A stretch of DNA of 64,000 nucleotides, from NCBI RefSeq assembly GCF_036226505.1, contig NZ_CP108484.1, forward strand, positions 3,348,001 through 3,412,000, in the 5' to 3' direction. Positions 1 through 9,005 of this stretch are shown one piece after another. The stretch's first letter is position 1. Every line of letters begins with the position of its first letter. The notes beneath the pieces are model-generated. The model was not told the DNA's origin and searched no databases. It was given only the letters and a program-made list of their open reading frames with translations. The position numbers were made by a program, and so were the translations under genes. The stretch is from Kitasatospora sp. NBC_01246 (GTDB lineage Bacteria > Actinomycetota > Actinomycetes > Streptomycetales > Streptomycetaceae).

Positions 1-915
1 ATGGCTCTTCCCGAGGCTTCGACGATCTGGATGGACGGCGCGCTGGTGCCCTGGCAGCAGGCGCGGACGCATGTGCTGACGCACGGCCTGCACTACGGCA
101 CGGGGGTGTTGGAGGGCACCCGGGTGTTCGAGACGGCGGACGGTCCGGCGGTGTTCCGGCTGCCCGAGCACCTGCGCCGGCTGGACCGCAGTGCGCGGAT
201 GCTGCGAATGGAACTCCCCTACAGTGTGGAGGATTTGACCAAGGCGACGGTGGAGATGGTCCGGGCGAACGGCCACCGGTCGTGCTATCTGCGGCACTTC
301 GCGTTCCTGGGGTACGGCTCGATGGGCCTGGACATGCGCTTCTCGCCCACCACCACGGCGATCGCGAGTTGGCAGTGGCAGTCCCAACTGCCGGACGGCG
401 GTGGTGGGATCAGGGTGAAGACGAGCAGTTGGCGGCGGAACGACCCGAACGCGGTGCCGCCTGCGGCGAAGGCGACCGGGCCGTACCTGAACTCGGTGCT
501 GGCCCGCCGGGAGGCGAGCGACGCGGGGTACGACGAGGCGCTGCTGCTGGGGTCGGACGGTTCGGTGAGCGAGTGCACCGGCGAGAACGTGTTCCTGGTG
601 CGTGACGGGGTGCTGCGGACGCCGCCGTCGAGCGCGGGCGCGTTGGAGGGGATCACCCAGGACACGGTGCTGGAGCTGGCCGCCGGTCTGGGGGTGCCGG
701 TGCGGGTGGAGGGTCTGCTGCGCTCGGACCTTTACGCGGCGGACGAGGTGTTCCTGTGCGGGACGGCGGCCGGGGTGGTGCCGGTGCGGTCACTGGACGA
801 CCGCGAGCTGCCGTCCTCCCCCGGCCCGGTCACGGAGCGGCTGCGCGAGGCGTACGAGGCGGCGGTCTCCGGCGAGGACCCGCGCTACCGGCGCTGGCTG
901 ACGCCGGTGGGGTGA
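1..915 (+). CDS. ilvE: Branched-chain amino acid aminotransferase (class IV)
   Basis: This 304-residue protein has the fold-type IV PLP aminotransferase pattern of IlvE, which transfers amino groups between leucine, isoleucine or valine and their keto acids in the cytosol. The internal-aldimine lysine is K157, in AKATGPYLNS. It is followed by the usual block with the GYDEALLL and SECTGENVFLVRDG motifs, and a late FLCGTAAGV phosphate-cup motif. Length is normal for the short IlvE form (about 300-310). The window starts exactly at its ATG, so its ribosome-binding site and upstream neighbours are not visible. It converges with the next gene, with only 4 nt between the stops. A D-amino-acid aminotransferase or aminodeoxychorismate lyase (both also class IV) is the main alternative, but the residues around the lysine and the WMDG start fit IlvE best. 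Confidence 0.88.
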   Translation: MALPEASTIWMDGALVPWQQARTHVLTHGLHYGTGVLEGTRVFETADGPAVFRLPEHLRRLDRSARMLRMELPYSVEDLTKATVEMVRANGHRSCYLRHFAFLGYGSMGLDMRFSPTTTAIASWQWQSQLPDGGGGIRVKTSSWRRNDPNAVPPAAKATGPYLNSVLARREASDAGYDEALLLGSDGSVSECTGENVFLVRDGVLRTPPSSAGALEGITQDTVLELAAGLGVPVRVEGLLRSDLYAADEVFLCGTAAGVVPVRSLDDRELPSSPGPVTERLREAYEAAVSGEDPRYRRWLTPVG

Positions 916-919
916 GCGT

Positions 920-1666
920 TCAGAGGTCGTAGACGGCGCCGGCTCTCGCGACGTCGACCGGTCCGGCGAAGGCGGCGGCGGCGTCCCGGCGGTTGTGTTC
1001 GGCGTCGGTCCACGGCGGGATGTGGGTGAGGACGAGCCGGCGGGCGCGGGCGGCGGTGGCGTGTTCGCCGGCCTCGCGGCCGTTGAGGTGGACGGCCCGG
1101 TAGGTGTCGCGGCCGTCGATGTAGGCGGCTTCGCAGAGGAAGAGGTCGCTGTCGCGGGCGAGTTCGACGAGGGCGGCGCTCTCGCCGGTGTCGCCGGAGT
1201 AGACGAGGGTGCGGCCGGCGTGTTCGAGTCGGAAGGCGAACGCGTCGACGGGGTGGTTGACCTGGGCGACCTCGATCCGGAACGGGCCGAGGTCGAAGGC
1301 GCCGGGGGTGAGGGTCCGGAAGTCGAAGACCCCCTTCATGCCGGGGTTCTCGGGCATGTCGTAGGCGCGGGCCATCCGCTCGGCGGTGCCGGCGGGGCCG
1401 TAGACGGGCAGCGGGTCGGGGCAGCCCTCGGCCCGGTAGTTGCGGGCGACCCAGTAGGCGCAGAGGTCGACGCAGTGGTCGGCGTGCAGGTGGCTGAGCA
1501 GGACGGCGTCGACCTCGTAGAGGCTGACGTACTTCTGCAGGGCGCCGAGCGCGCCGTTGCCGAGGTCGAGTACGACGCGGTAGCCGTCGGCCTCCACGAG
1601 GTAGCTGGAGCACGGCGAGTCGGCGGACGGGAAGCTCCCCGAGCACCCCACCACGGTCAGTTTCAT
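920..1666 (-). CDS. MBL-fold hydrolase, Rv1339-like (possible cAMP phosphodiesterase)
   Basis: A 248-residue metallo-beta-lactamase fold protein. It shows the metal-binding motif SHLHADH at residues 58-64, a later SGDTGES motif (third metal-ligand Asp) and a final LTHIPPW motif (last histidine). It begins MKLTVVGCSGSFPS, like the single-domain actinobacterial MBL protein encoded beside cysM/cysO in many genomes. The mycobacterial member, Rv1339, is reported to be an atypical class II cAMP phosphodiesterase, and the neighbourhood here (pncB-clpS-DUF2017-mec-cysO-cysM-MBL) matches that locus. cAMP hydrolysis is therefore the best guess. RNase Z-like nuclease or arylsulfatase-like activity is possible. 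It lacks the flexible exosite arm expected of a true tRNase Z. Confidence 0.78.
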   Translation of the reverse strand: MKLTVVGCSGSFPSADSPCSSYLVEADGYRVVLDLGNGALGALQKYVSLYEVDAVLLSHLHADHCVDLCAYWVARNYRAEGCPDPLPVYGPAGTAERMARAYDMPENPGMKGVFDFRTLTPGAFDLGPFRIEVAQVNHPVDAFAFRLEHAGRTLVYSGDTGESAALVELARDSDLFLCEAAYIDGRDTYRAVHLNGREAGEHATAARARRLVLTHIPPWTDAEHNRRDAAAAFAGPVDVARAGAVYDL

Positions 1667-1849
1667 CCGAGCCCCTCCGCCCCGACACGTTTCGGCTGCT
1701 GCTGGTCAATGGCAGTACCGGCCGGTGAACCGGCGGGTAGCACTGCGTTCGCGTGTCGAGAGTAAGGGCGGAGGGGCACTTTGCCCCCGTCTCCGTGCCG
1801 GGCTGTGGCTGGAATCACCAGAACGCCGGGGGCGGCTCGGTGCGGTGGT

Positions 1850-2041
1850 TCAGCGGTGGCCGGGGCGCCGGCGGGCCCAGGCCTTGATCGTGTCGGGGTG
1901 CCAGCGGGGGTGTCCGTTGCCGTCGACGGCATCGGGGTCGGGGAGCAGGCCGTGCCGGCGGTAGTTGCGGACGGTCTCCGGCTGGACGTTGATGTGGCGG
2001 GCGATCTCGGCGTACGACCACAGGTCGGTGCTGCGGCTCAC
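1850..2041 (-). CDS. Small helix-turn-helix DNA-binding protein (excisionase/MerR-like)
   Basis: A 63-residue protein that is almost entirely one winged helix-turn-helix of the MerR/AlpA/excisionase class. It reads SYAEIARHINVQPETVRNYR at residues 9-28, then a short wing (HGLLPDPD) and a WHPDTIKAWARRR tail that is typical of helix-turn-helix_17/excisionase-like domains. The start is GTG at 2041 with GAGG six nt upstream. No effector domain is present, so it probably acts as a simple DNA binder. Its target is unknown. No phage integrase or plasmid gene is nearby, so an excisionase role is not supported by context. Confidence 0.7.
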   Translation of the reverse strand: MSRSTDLWSYAEIARHINVQPETVRNYRRHGLLPDPDAVDGNGHPRWHPDTIKAWARRRPGHR

Positions 2042-2225
2042 GGGTCACCTCGGGGTGCAGGGGGGACGTGCGTGATCAGCTTTCCGGGCCCCGGGAGCGG
2101 CATCCTGCGCACAACGGACTCCGTGGTCATTCCGTGACGAACCGGGAGCAGGGAACGGATAAATGCCCGACTGTCACAGCCGTCGTGGTGGTGGGGCCGG
2201 CCGGGTGCCGGGTACGGTCTGGCGC

Positions 2226-2678
2226 ATGACTGGCTTCTGGGTGCTGCTGGCCGTGGCGGGTGCCGCGCTGCTGGCCGTTGTCGTGTCGGTGCTGGTCCGG
2301 CGGGCCCGCGGCGGGCCCGCGCCGACCCGGCCGGCGCCGCGGCCGCGCCCGGCGAAGGGGCGCCCGGGCCCGGCGCCGCAGGAGATCTGGTGGGCGGAGG
2401 TGCCGTTCGAGGACGGCCCGGGGGCGAAGGACCGCCCCTGCCTGGTGCTGCGGGTCGGGGGCCGGACCGCGACCGTCGCGAAGATCACCAGCAAGCACCA
2501 CGCGGAGCGGCCGGGCGTGCTGGCGCTGCCGCCCGGCTCGGTGGGCGACCGCCAGGGGCGGACCAGCTGGCTGGAGACCGACGAGCTGCGCGAGGTGCCG
2601 CTCTCGGCCTTCCGCCGCCGGGCCGGTGTGGTCGACGGGCGGATCTGGGCCCGGGCCCGGCAGGCGGTCTCGGGCTAG
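2226..2678 (+). CDS. Membrane-anchored PemK/MazF-like protein, no antitoxin partner
   Basis: From the ATG at 2226 the protein is 150 residues. It has one strong transmembrane helix (residues about 4-24) followed by a basic RRARGG stop-transfer and a Pro/Arg linker. The globular part then begins EIWWAEVPFEDGPGAKDRPCLVL, which matches the first strand and K-x-RP motif of the PemK/MazF fold. The later ITSKHH, TSWLETDEL and VPLSAFRRRAG segments also fit. MazF toxins are soluble mRNA interferases of about 110 residues with a small antitoxin gene just upstream. Here there is no antitoxin ORF and the domain is tethered to the membrane. It is probably a domesticated MazF-fold protein rather than a working toxin; nuclease activity is not proven. 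An upstream in-frame ATG at 2163 would add a poor 21-residue leader. Confidence 0.68.
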   Translation: MTGFWVLLAVAGAALLAVVVSVLVRRARGGPAPTRPAPRPRPAKGRPGPAPQEIWWAEVPFEDGPGAKDRPCLVLRVGGRTATVAKITSKHHAERPGVLALPPGSVGDRQGRTSWLETDELREVPLSAFRRRAGVVDGRIWARARQAVSG

Positions 2679-2724
2679 GGGCGTCCGGCCGGGCCGGGCC
2701 GCAGGGACGGGCCCGGAGCCTCCG

Positions 2725-3774
<1,050 letters not shown>

Positions 3775-4053
3775 TCAGCGGGCGCCGCCGGCCACGGCGG
3801 GCAGGATGGTGACGCTGTCGCCGTCGGCGAGGGCGGTGGAGATGCCCTCCAGGAAGCGGACGTCCTCGTCGTTGAGGTAGACGTTGACGAAGCGGCGCAG
3901 CTCGCCGCCGTCCAGCAGGCGGGCGGCGATGCCCGGGTGGCGGGCGTCGAGGTCCTGGAAGAGTTCCCCGAGGTTGCTGCCGGTGCCCTCGACGGCCTTG
4001 GCGCCGTCGGTGTAGGTGCGGAGGATGGTCGGGATGCGGACCTCGATGGCCAT
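3775..4053 (-). CDS. cysO: Sulfur carrier protein CysO (ThiS/MoaD-like)
   Basis: A 92-residue ubiquitin-fold carrier starting MAIEVRIPTILRTYT. It is thiocarboxylated at a C-terminal Gly-Gly and donates sulfur to O-phosphoserine on CysM. The ATG at 4053 has AGGAG upstream. The body matches actinobacterial CysO/MoaD-like proteins (RRFVNVYLNDEDVRFL; DGDSVTILPAVAGG). Unlike the mature carrier, the encoded chain ends PAVAGGAR, two residues beyond the diglycine. It must presumably be trimmed, and the JAMM metallopeptidase Mec next door is the obvious candidate. The gene lies between a cysteine leader peptide (4158-4277) and cysM, so it is probably under cysteine attenuation. Confidence 0.9.
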   Translation of the reverse strand: MAIEVRIPTILRTYTDGAKAVEGTGSNLGELFQDLDARHPGIAARLLDGGELRRFVNVYLNDEDVRFLEGISTALADGDSVTILPAVAGGAR

Positions 4054-4157
4054 GGGTGCGCTCCTGTGCGAGTCGTGAGGTGGGTGGGCCGCAGCGGGCG
4101 CGGCAGGTCGGGTCCGGCCCGGTGCGCAGGGCGTGCGGCGGGCCTGGGGCGGGCGGC

Positions 4158-4277
4158 TCAGCGCGAGCGCGCCGGCGTGCCGGGACAGATCGCGCTGGCG
4201 AGCCGGCACAGGTCGACGTGCAGGCGCGCCACGAGGCGGGTGCCCGGGGCCTGAGTGCTCACATCGACGGAACGCAT
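4158..4277 (-). CDS. Cysteine-sensing leader peptide upstream of cysO
   Basis: A 39-residue ORF beginning MRSVDVSTQAPGT that carries the block RLVARLHVDLCRLASAIC (residues 14-31), with Cys codons at positions 24 and 31. I recognise this as the short peptide annotated in streptomycete genomes as a putative leader peptide, found repeatedly in front of sulfur and cysteine genes. Such peptides are thought to sense charged tRNA-Cys through ribosome pausing at the Cys codons and so control the downstream operon; related Cys leaders are known in mycobacteria. It ends 104 nt before the cysO start on the same strand. The intervening 104 nt is GC-rich, but I could not draw one convincing attenuator hairpin by eye. 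Confidence 0.85.
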   Translation of the reverse strand: MRSVDVSTQAPGTRLVARLHVDLCRLASAICPGTPARSR

Positions 4278-4415
4278 GGGCTCATCGTATAGATTCCCGG
4301 GCTCGCTCCGACATGCCCGTCTCGGAATCCGGATGTTTCCGTTTCTGTGGCTGAGACGGCAGGGCCCGCCGCCGTCGCTCGGACGGTCGGCGGGCCGCGC
4401 CCAGGGGGGTGCCGG

Positions 4416-4847
4416 TCAGGGCTGGTAGGCCTCGACGACCTGGACGTCTTCCTCCGTGATCGCGCCGTCCACGATGCGGAACGATCGGAACTGGTACGGG
4501 TCGTCCGGGCCGTTGCCGTCGGCGGTGGAGACCAGGACGTAGTGGGCGAACGGCTCGGAGGCGTAGCTCACGTCGGTACGCGAGGGGTAGGCCTCGGTGG
4601 CGGTGTGCGAGTGGTAGACGATCACGGGCTCCTCGTCCCGGTCGTCCATCTCGCGGTAGAGCTTCAGCAGGTCGCCCGAGTCGAACTCGTAGAAGGTGGG
4701 CGACCGGGCGGCGTTGAGCATCGGGACGAACCGCTCGGGCCGTCCGCTGCCGGCCGGTCCGGCGACCACGCCACAGGCCTCGTCCGGGTGGTCGGCGCGG
4801 GCGTGGGCGACGATGGCGTCGCGCAGTTCTCGGGTGATGGTCAGCAT
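4416..4847 (-). CDS. mec: JAMM metallopeptidase Mec (CysO-cysteine hydrolase)
   Basis: A 143-residue MPN+/JAMM zinc peptidase. The catalytic glutamate is in HPDEACG (about residue 23). The zinc ligands are in the motif HSHTATEAYPSRTDVSYA (about residues 79-96), which fits HxH(x)7S(x)2D. In the cysteine pathway this enzyme releases cysteine from the CysO-cysteine adduct and regenerates CysO. Because the CysO encoded here has two residues after its diglycine, the same peptidase may also do the first maturation cut. It sits upstream of the leader peptide and cysO on the same strand. The 138-nt gap to the leader suggests that cysO-cysM can be regulated apart from mec. Confidence 0.9.
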   Translation of the reverse strand: MLTITRELRDAIVAHARADHPDEACGVVAGPAGSGRPERFVPMLNAARSPTFYEFDSGDLLKLYREMDDRDEEPVIVYHSHTATEAYPSRTDVSYASEPFAHYVLVSTADGNGPDDPYQFRSFRIVDGAITEEDVQVVEAYQP

Positions 4848-4935
4848 GCGGTCAGGATAGCCACGCCCCGGCGGGTGTCCGCCGGAGCGTCCGGGGCGTG
4901 GTCGGCGCCGGTCCAGGAGGCGGACGGCGGGCGGC

Positions 4936-6390
4936 TCAGTGGCCGCCGCCGTTGCCGTTGCGGGCGTGCAGGTGGTCGTGGGCGACGGCGTGGACGGCCT
5001 GCGGGCGGCGGCGCTTGAGCACCTGGTAGCCGACCACGAGCAGGACGGCCCAGCCGGGGAAGACGTACAGCGAGATGCGGTTGTCCTTGTCGAGGGCGAT
5101 CAGGACGATCACCAGGGCGAGGAAGCCGAGGGCGGCCCAGCTGCTCCAGAGGCCGCCGGGCGCCTTGAAGCCGGGGGGCGGCAGGTGGCCGCCCTTCCAG
5201 GCCTTCCGGTAGCGGATCTGGGAGACCAGGATGACCGCCCAGGTCCAGAGGCCGCAGACGGTGGCCACCGAGGTGATGTACTCGAACGCCTTGGCCGGGA
5301 CGAGGTAGTTGAGCACCACGCCGGCGCCCATCAGCAGCGAGGAGAGGGTGATCGCGACGGCGGGGCTGCGGTGGGAGTTGAGCTTGGTGAGCCGGCCGGG
5401 GGCCTGGCCGCGCAGGGCGAGGTCGCGCAGCATCCGGCCGGTGGAGTACATGCCGGAGTTGCAGGAGGAGAGCGCCGCGGTGAGCACCACGAAGTTGATG
5501 ATGCCGGCCGCGGCGGGGATGCCGATCTTGCCGAAGGCGGCGACGAACGGGCTGACGCCGGGCTGGAATTCGGTCCACGGCACCAGCGACAGGATGATCA
5601 CCAGGGCGCCGATGTAGAAGAGCGCGATCCGCCAGGGCAGCGTGTTGATGGCGCGCGGCAGGGTCTTCTGCGGGTTCTCGCTCTCACCGGCGGTGACGCC
5701 GACCAGCTCGACGCCGAGGTAGGCGAACATGACGATCTGCAGGGTCATCACGGTGGCGCCGATCCCCTTGGGGAAGAAGCCGCCGTTGTCCCAGAGGTGG
5801 GTGATCGACGCGGTGTCACCGGCGTCGCTGAAGCCGAGGGTCAGCACGCCGATGCCGATCAGGATCATGCCGATGATGGCGGTGACCTTGACCATCGAGA
5901 ACCAGAACTCGATCTCGCCGAACAGCTTCACCGAGATCAGGTTGGCCCCGTAGAGGATGACCAGGAAGGTGAGCGCGCTGAGCCACTGCGGGATGCCGGG
6001 CGCCCAGAACTTCACGTAGACGGCGGCGGCGGTGGTCTCGGCCATGCCGGTGACCACCCAGAACAGCCAGTACGTCCAGCCGGTCACGAAGCCCGCGAAG
6101 GGGCCGAGGAACTCCCGGGCGTACTCGGCGAAGCTGCCGGCGACCGGGCGGTAGGTGAGCAGCTCGCCGAGGGCCCGCATGATCACGAAGATCACCACGC
6201 CGGCCACGGCGTAGGAGAGGATCAGGCTCGGTCCGGACTTGGAGATCGCGGTGCCGGCGCCGAGGAAGAGCCCGGTGCCGATGGCGCCGCCGATGGCGAT
6301 CATCTGGATCTGGCGACTGCCCAGACCCCGCTCGTAGCCCTCCTCGTCCGGTTTGGAGTCGACGACCTCGTCGTAGATCTGTTCGGCCAT
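4936..6390 (-). CDS. Amino acid permease (APC superfamily, AAT family)
   Basis: A 484-residue membrane protein with about 12 hydrophobic helices and the APC signature near its N-terminus: RQIQMIAIGGAIGTGLFLGA. The AGSFAEYAR and TGWTYWLFWVVTGMAE segments are typical of the AAT family, which includes AroP, LysP, GabP and the D-serine/D-alanine/glycine carrier CycA. It imports amino acids with protons. The substrate cannot be read from sequence, though the overall pattern is closest to CycA/AnsP. The ATG at 6390 has AGGACGG upstream; an earlier ATG at 6489 would add 33 residues without a membrane signal and is not preferred. The C-terminal tail is His/Asn/Gly-rich. Confidence 0.85.
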   Translation of the reverse strand: MAEQIYDEVVDSKPDEEGYERGLGSRQIQMIAIGGAIGTGLFLGAGTAISKSGPSLILSYAVAGVVIFVIMRALGELLTYRPVAGSFAEYAREFLGPFAGFVTGWTYWLFWVVTGMAETTAAAVYVKFWAPGIPQWLSALTFLVILYGANLISVKLFGEIEFWFSMVKVTAIIGMILIGIGVLTLGFSDAGDTASITHLWDNGGFFPKGIGATVMTLQIVMFAYLGVELVGVTAGESENPQKTLPRAINTLPWRIALFYIGALVIILSLVPWTEFQPGVSPFVAAFGKIGIPAAAGIINFVVLTAALSSCNSGMYSTGRMLRDLALRGQAPGRLTKLNSHRSPAVAITLSSLLMGAGVVLNYLVPAKAFEYITSVATVCGLWTWAVILVSQIRYRKAWKGGHLPPPGFKAPGGLWSSWAALGFLALVIVLIALDKDNRISLYVFPGWAVLLVVGYQVLKRRRPQAVHAVAHDHLHARNGNGGGH

Positions 6391-6577
6391 GGTGCACCGT
6401 CCTGGGTGGGTCTCGTGGGGTGGAGCAGTCGTACCACGCAGGTTCCGGATAGCGGTGTTCATCTGAGCGATATTTGAGCATGTCGTCATATGATTCCGCC
6501 CGTTTTGAGCGGAAAAGCCGTGACCCCCCGTCCAGCATGCGGACGGGGGGTCACGGCGGCCCGGCAGCGGGGCGGGA

Positions 6578-7153
6578 TCAGTCCGCGATCGCCTCCAGCA
6601 GCGACTCCTGCAGCGCCCCCAGCCACAGGTAGGCCATCACCAGCGGCTTGCGCTCGTCGCTGTCCGGCAGGTCGTACAGACCCTGCTCGTCCTCCTCCTC
6701 GACCTCCAGCCGCACCCCCAGGGTGAGCCGCAGGTCGTTGAGCGCGCCCAGCCAGCGCAGGCAGTCGGCGGCGGCCAGCTTGAGCACGCCGCCCTCGCCC
6801 CCGAGACCGTCCAGCGCGCGGACCACCTGCAGCGCGTCCTCGCGCTTGCGGGCCCGCAGGTCCAGCTCGGTGTAGCGGCGGAACTCCCGGGCGGCTTCCC
6901 TGGCCTCGGCGTCGTCCGGCTTCTCCGGGTCGCCGTAGGCGTCGGGGAAGAGCCGGGCCAGCGCCGGGTCGGCGGGGGCCTCGGTCGGCCCGTCCGCGAA
7001 CAGCGCGGCGAGCGGGTCGTCGGAGTCCCCGCCCGGGCCCGGTCCGATCAGCTCCAGCATCTGCACCTCCAGCGAGCGCAGGATGGAGGCCTCCAGCTCG
7101 TCCAGCGCGATCGCCGCGCTCCCGCCGCCGGCACTCTCGAACAACCCAGCCAT
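6578..7153 (-). CDS. DUF2017 family protein
   Basis: A 191-residue acidic, mostly helical protein of the DUF2017 family, which in actinobacteria is nearly always encoded immediately after clpS. Conserved features seen here are the start with LDELEASILRSL, the PDAYGDPEKPDDAEAREAAR linker and the C-terminal LYLW-type segment KPLVMAYLWLGALQESLLEAI. No enzymatic motif is visible. Its conserved place beside clpS suggests a role connected to ClpS/ClpAP protein turnover, but this is inference from synteny only. Confidence 0.85.
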   Translation of the reverse strand: MAGLFESAGGGSAAIALDELEASILRSLEVQMLELIGPGPGGDSDDPLAALFADGPTEAPADPALARLFPDAYGDPEKPDDAEAREAAREFRRYTELDLRARKREDALQVVRALDGLGGEGGVLKLAAADCLRWLGALNDLRLTLGVRLEVEEEDEQGLYDLPDSDERKPLVMAYLWLGALQESLLEAIAD

Positions 7154-7212
7154 CTGTATCGGTCAGCCCGTCTTCGTCGTCTTCGGTGGGGTGCGGGGAC
7201 GCGGTCCGCGGG

Positions 7213-7506
7213 TCAGTCGTGCTGCAGCGTGGCCCACAGCCCGTAGCCGTGCATCGCCTGCACGTCGCGCTCCATCTCCTCGCGGGATCCGCTGGAGACC
7301 ACCGCCCGGCCCTTGCTGTGCACCTCCATCATCAGCTTCCGGGCCTTGTCCTTCGGGTAGCCGAAGTAGGCCTGGAACACGTACTGGACGTAGCTCATCA
7401 GGTTGACCGGGTCGTTGTGCACGATGGTCACCCAGGGCGTGTCCGGCTCCGCCACCGGCAGGCCTTCGACCTCCGGGCGCTCGATCTCCACGGGCGCGAC
7501 ACTCAC
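7213..7506 (-). CDS. clpS: ATP-dependent Clp protease adaptor ClpS
   Basis: A ClpS adaptor, 97 residues from the preferred GTG at 7506. The core has the N-degron pocket signature [18 protein letters not shown] and the [19 protein letters not shown] helix, which together bind N-terminal bulky residues and deliver substrates to the ClpC/ClpA ATPase. I prefer GTG 7506 because GGAGGA lies seven to eight nt upstream. The ATG at 7539 has only an AAGGGG one nt away. It is followed by DUF2017 on the same strand and is divergent from pncB, as in other actinobacteria. Confidence 0.9.
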   Translation of the reverse strand: MSVAPVEIERPEVEGLPVAEPDTPWVTIVHNDPVNLMSYVQYVFQAYFGYPKDKARKLMMEVHSKGRAVVSSGSREEMERDVQAMHGYGLWATLQHD

Positions 7507-7621
7507 CGCTGGGTCCTCCTCGCCGTTCTTCCCGCACATACCCCTTCAGCCCCCATGCTGCCATCCGGGGAACCTCCGGGCGATTCCGACCCGGGGTCCG
7601 CGAACACCCCCGATGAGAAAT

Positions 7622-7634
7622 CGTCAATCTGACG
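7622..7634. promoter_or_regulatory. Candidate operator in the pncB/clpS divergent region
   Basis: The perfect inverted repeat CGTCA-ATC-TGACG lies 24 nt upstream of the pncB ATG, where a repressor would block transcription. NAD-salvage genes are often under NrtR-type or other NAD-responsive repressors, but I cannot match this site to a known consensus. Confidence 0.35.
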
Positions 7635-7658
7635 CTAAGTGGTAGTAGCATCATCCCC

Positions 7659-8975
7659 ATGGACGCCACTTCAGTGCGCGCGGCCGGTTCGACCGCGCTC
7701 CTCACCGACCGCTACGAGCTCACCATGTTGCAGGCCGCCCTGCGCAGCGGAGCCGCGCACCGCCGCTCCGTCTTCGAGGTGTTCACCCGCCGCCTGCCGG
7801 CCGGCCGCCGCTACGGCGTGATGGCCGGCACCGGGCGGGTGCTCGACGCCGTCGAGAACTTCCGCTTCACCAGCGCGCAGCTCGACTGGCTGGCCGGCCA
7901 GGGCGTGGTCGAGGAGGACACCCTGCGCTTCCTGGCCGACTACCGGTTCACCGGCGACATCCACGGCTACCCGGAGGGCGAGGTCTACTTCCCCGGTTCG
8001 CCGCTGCTCACCGTCGAGGGCAGCTTCGCCGAGGCGGTGATCCTGGAGACGGTGATCCTCTCGATCCTCAACCACGACTCGGCGATCGCGGCCGCCGCCG
8101 CCCGGATGACCGCCGCCGCCGGCGGCCGCCCGTGCATCGAGATGGGCGCCCGGCGCGCCCACGAGCAGGCCGCCGTGGCCGCCGCCCGCGCCGCGTACGT
8201 GGCCGGCTTCGCGGCCACCTCCGACCTGGAGGCCGGCTTCACCTACGACATCCCGACCACCGGCACCGCCGCGCACGCCTTCACCCTGGTGCACGACGAC
8301 GAGCGGGGCGCGTTCCGGGCGCAGATCGCCTCGATGGGCCGGGGCACCACCCTGCTGGTCGACACCTTCGACCTGCGCGAGGCCGTGCGCACCGCCGTCG
8401 AGGTGGCCGGCCCCGAGCTCGGCGCGGTGCGGATCGACTCCGGCGACCTCACCCTGCTGGCCCACCGGGTCCGCCGTCAGCTGGACGAGCTCGGCGCCGA
8501 GAAGACCCGGATCATCGTCACCTCCGACCTGGACGAGTACGCGATCGCCGCGCTGGCCGCCGCCCCGGTCGACGGCTACGGCGTCGGCACCAGCCTGGTC
8601 ACCGGCAGCGGCCACCCGACCTGCGCGATGGTCTACAAGCTGGTCGCCCGCGCCCAGGTGCCGGACGGACCGCTGCTGCCGGTCGCCAAGCGCTCGGCGG
8701 GCGCCAAGAGCAGTGTCGGCGGCCGCAAGTGGGCGGCCCGCCGCCCCGACCAGGACGGCGTCGCCGAGGCCGAGGTGGTCGGCACCGGGCCGATCCCGGC
8801 CGAGCTGGAGCCGCACCTCCTTCAGGTACCGCTGGTGCGGGCCGGCGAGGTGGTCGGCCGGGAGCCGCTCGGCGCGGCGCGCGAGCGGCTCGTCCGGACC
8901 CTGGCCGGGCTGCCGCTGTCGGCGACCCAGTTGTCCAAGGGCGACCCGGTGCTGCCGACCGAACTGATCGTCTGA
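7659..8975 (+). CDS. pncB: Nicotinate phosphoribosyltransferase
   Basis: A 438-residue NAPRTase that makes nicotinate mononucleotide from nicotinate and PRPP in the Preiss-Handler salvage route. Signature segments include LLTDRYELTMLQAAL at the start, IEMGARRAHEQAA mid-protein, the phosphoribosyl/active-site region GTAAHAFTLVHDDE, and VRIDSGDLTLLAHRVR. Length is standard for the actinobacterial enzyme. pncA, which supplies nicotinate by deamidating nicotinamide, follows 159 nt downstream. A stem-loop terminator at 9006-9040 separates the two, so they may be transcribed independently. The divergent neighbour is clpS. Confidence 0.93.
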   Translation: MDATSVRAAGSTALLTDRYELTMLQAALRSGAAHRRSVFEVFTRRLPAGRRYGVMAGTGRVLDAVENFRFTSAQLDWLAGQGVVEEDTLRFLADYRFTGDIHGYPEGEVYFPGSPLLTVEGSFAEAVILETVILSILNHDSAIAAAAARMTAAAGGRPCIEMGARRAHEQAAVAAARAAYVAGFAATSDLEAGFTYDIPTTGTAAHAFTLVHDDERGAFRAQIASMGRGTTLLVDTFDLREAVRTAVEVAGPELGAVRIDSGDLTLLAHRVRRQLDELGAEKTRIIVTSDLDEYAIAALAAAPVDGYGVGTSLVTGSGHPTCAMVYKLVARAQVPDGPLLPVAKRSAGAKSSVGGRKWAARRPDQDGVAEAEVVGTGPIPAELEPHLLQVPLVRAGEVVGREPLGAARERLVRTLAGLPLSATQLSKGDPVLPTELIV

Positions 8976-9005
8976 CCGCCGGTCGGCGCGGGCCGCACGG
9001 CCGGC

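Noticed and set aside
1850-2041. Excisionase of an integrated element
   Set aside because: No integrase, attachment repeat or other phage or plasmid gene lies nearby, so only a generic helix-turn-helix call is justified.
2163-2225. Longer start for the MazF-like protein
   Set aside because: The extra residues (basic, low complexity) precede the transmembrane helix, and the ATG at 2226 fits the expected signal-anchor start better.
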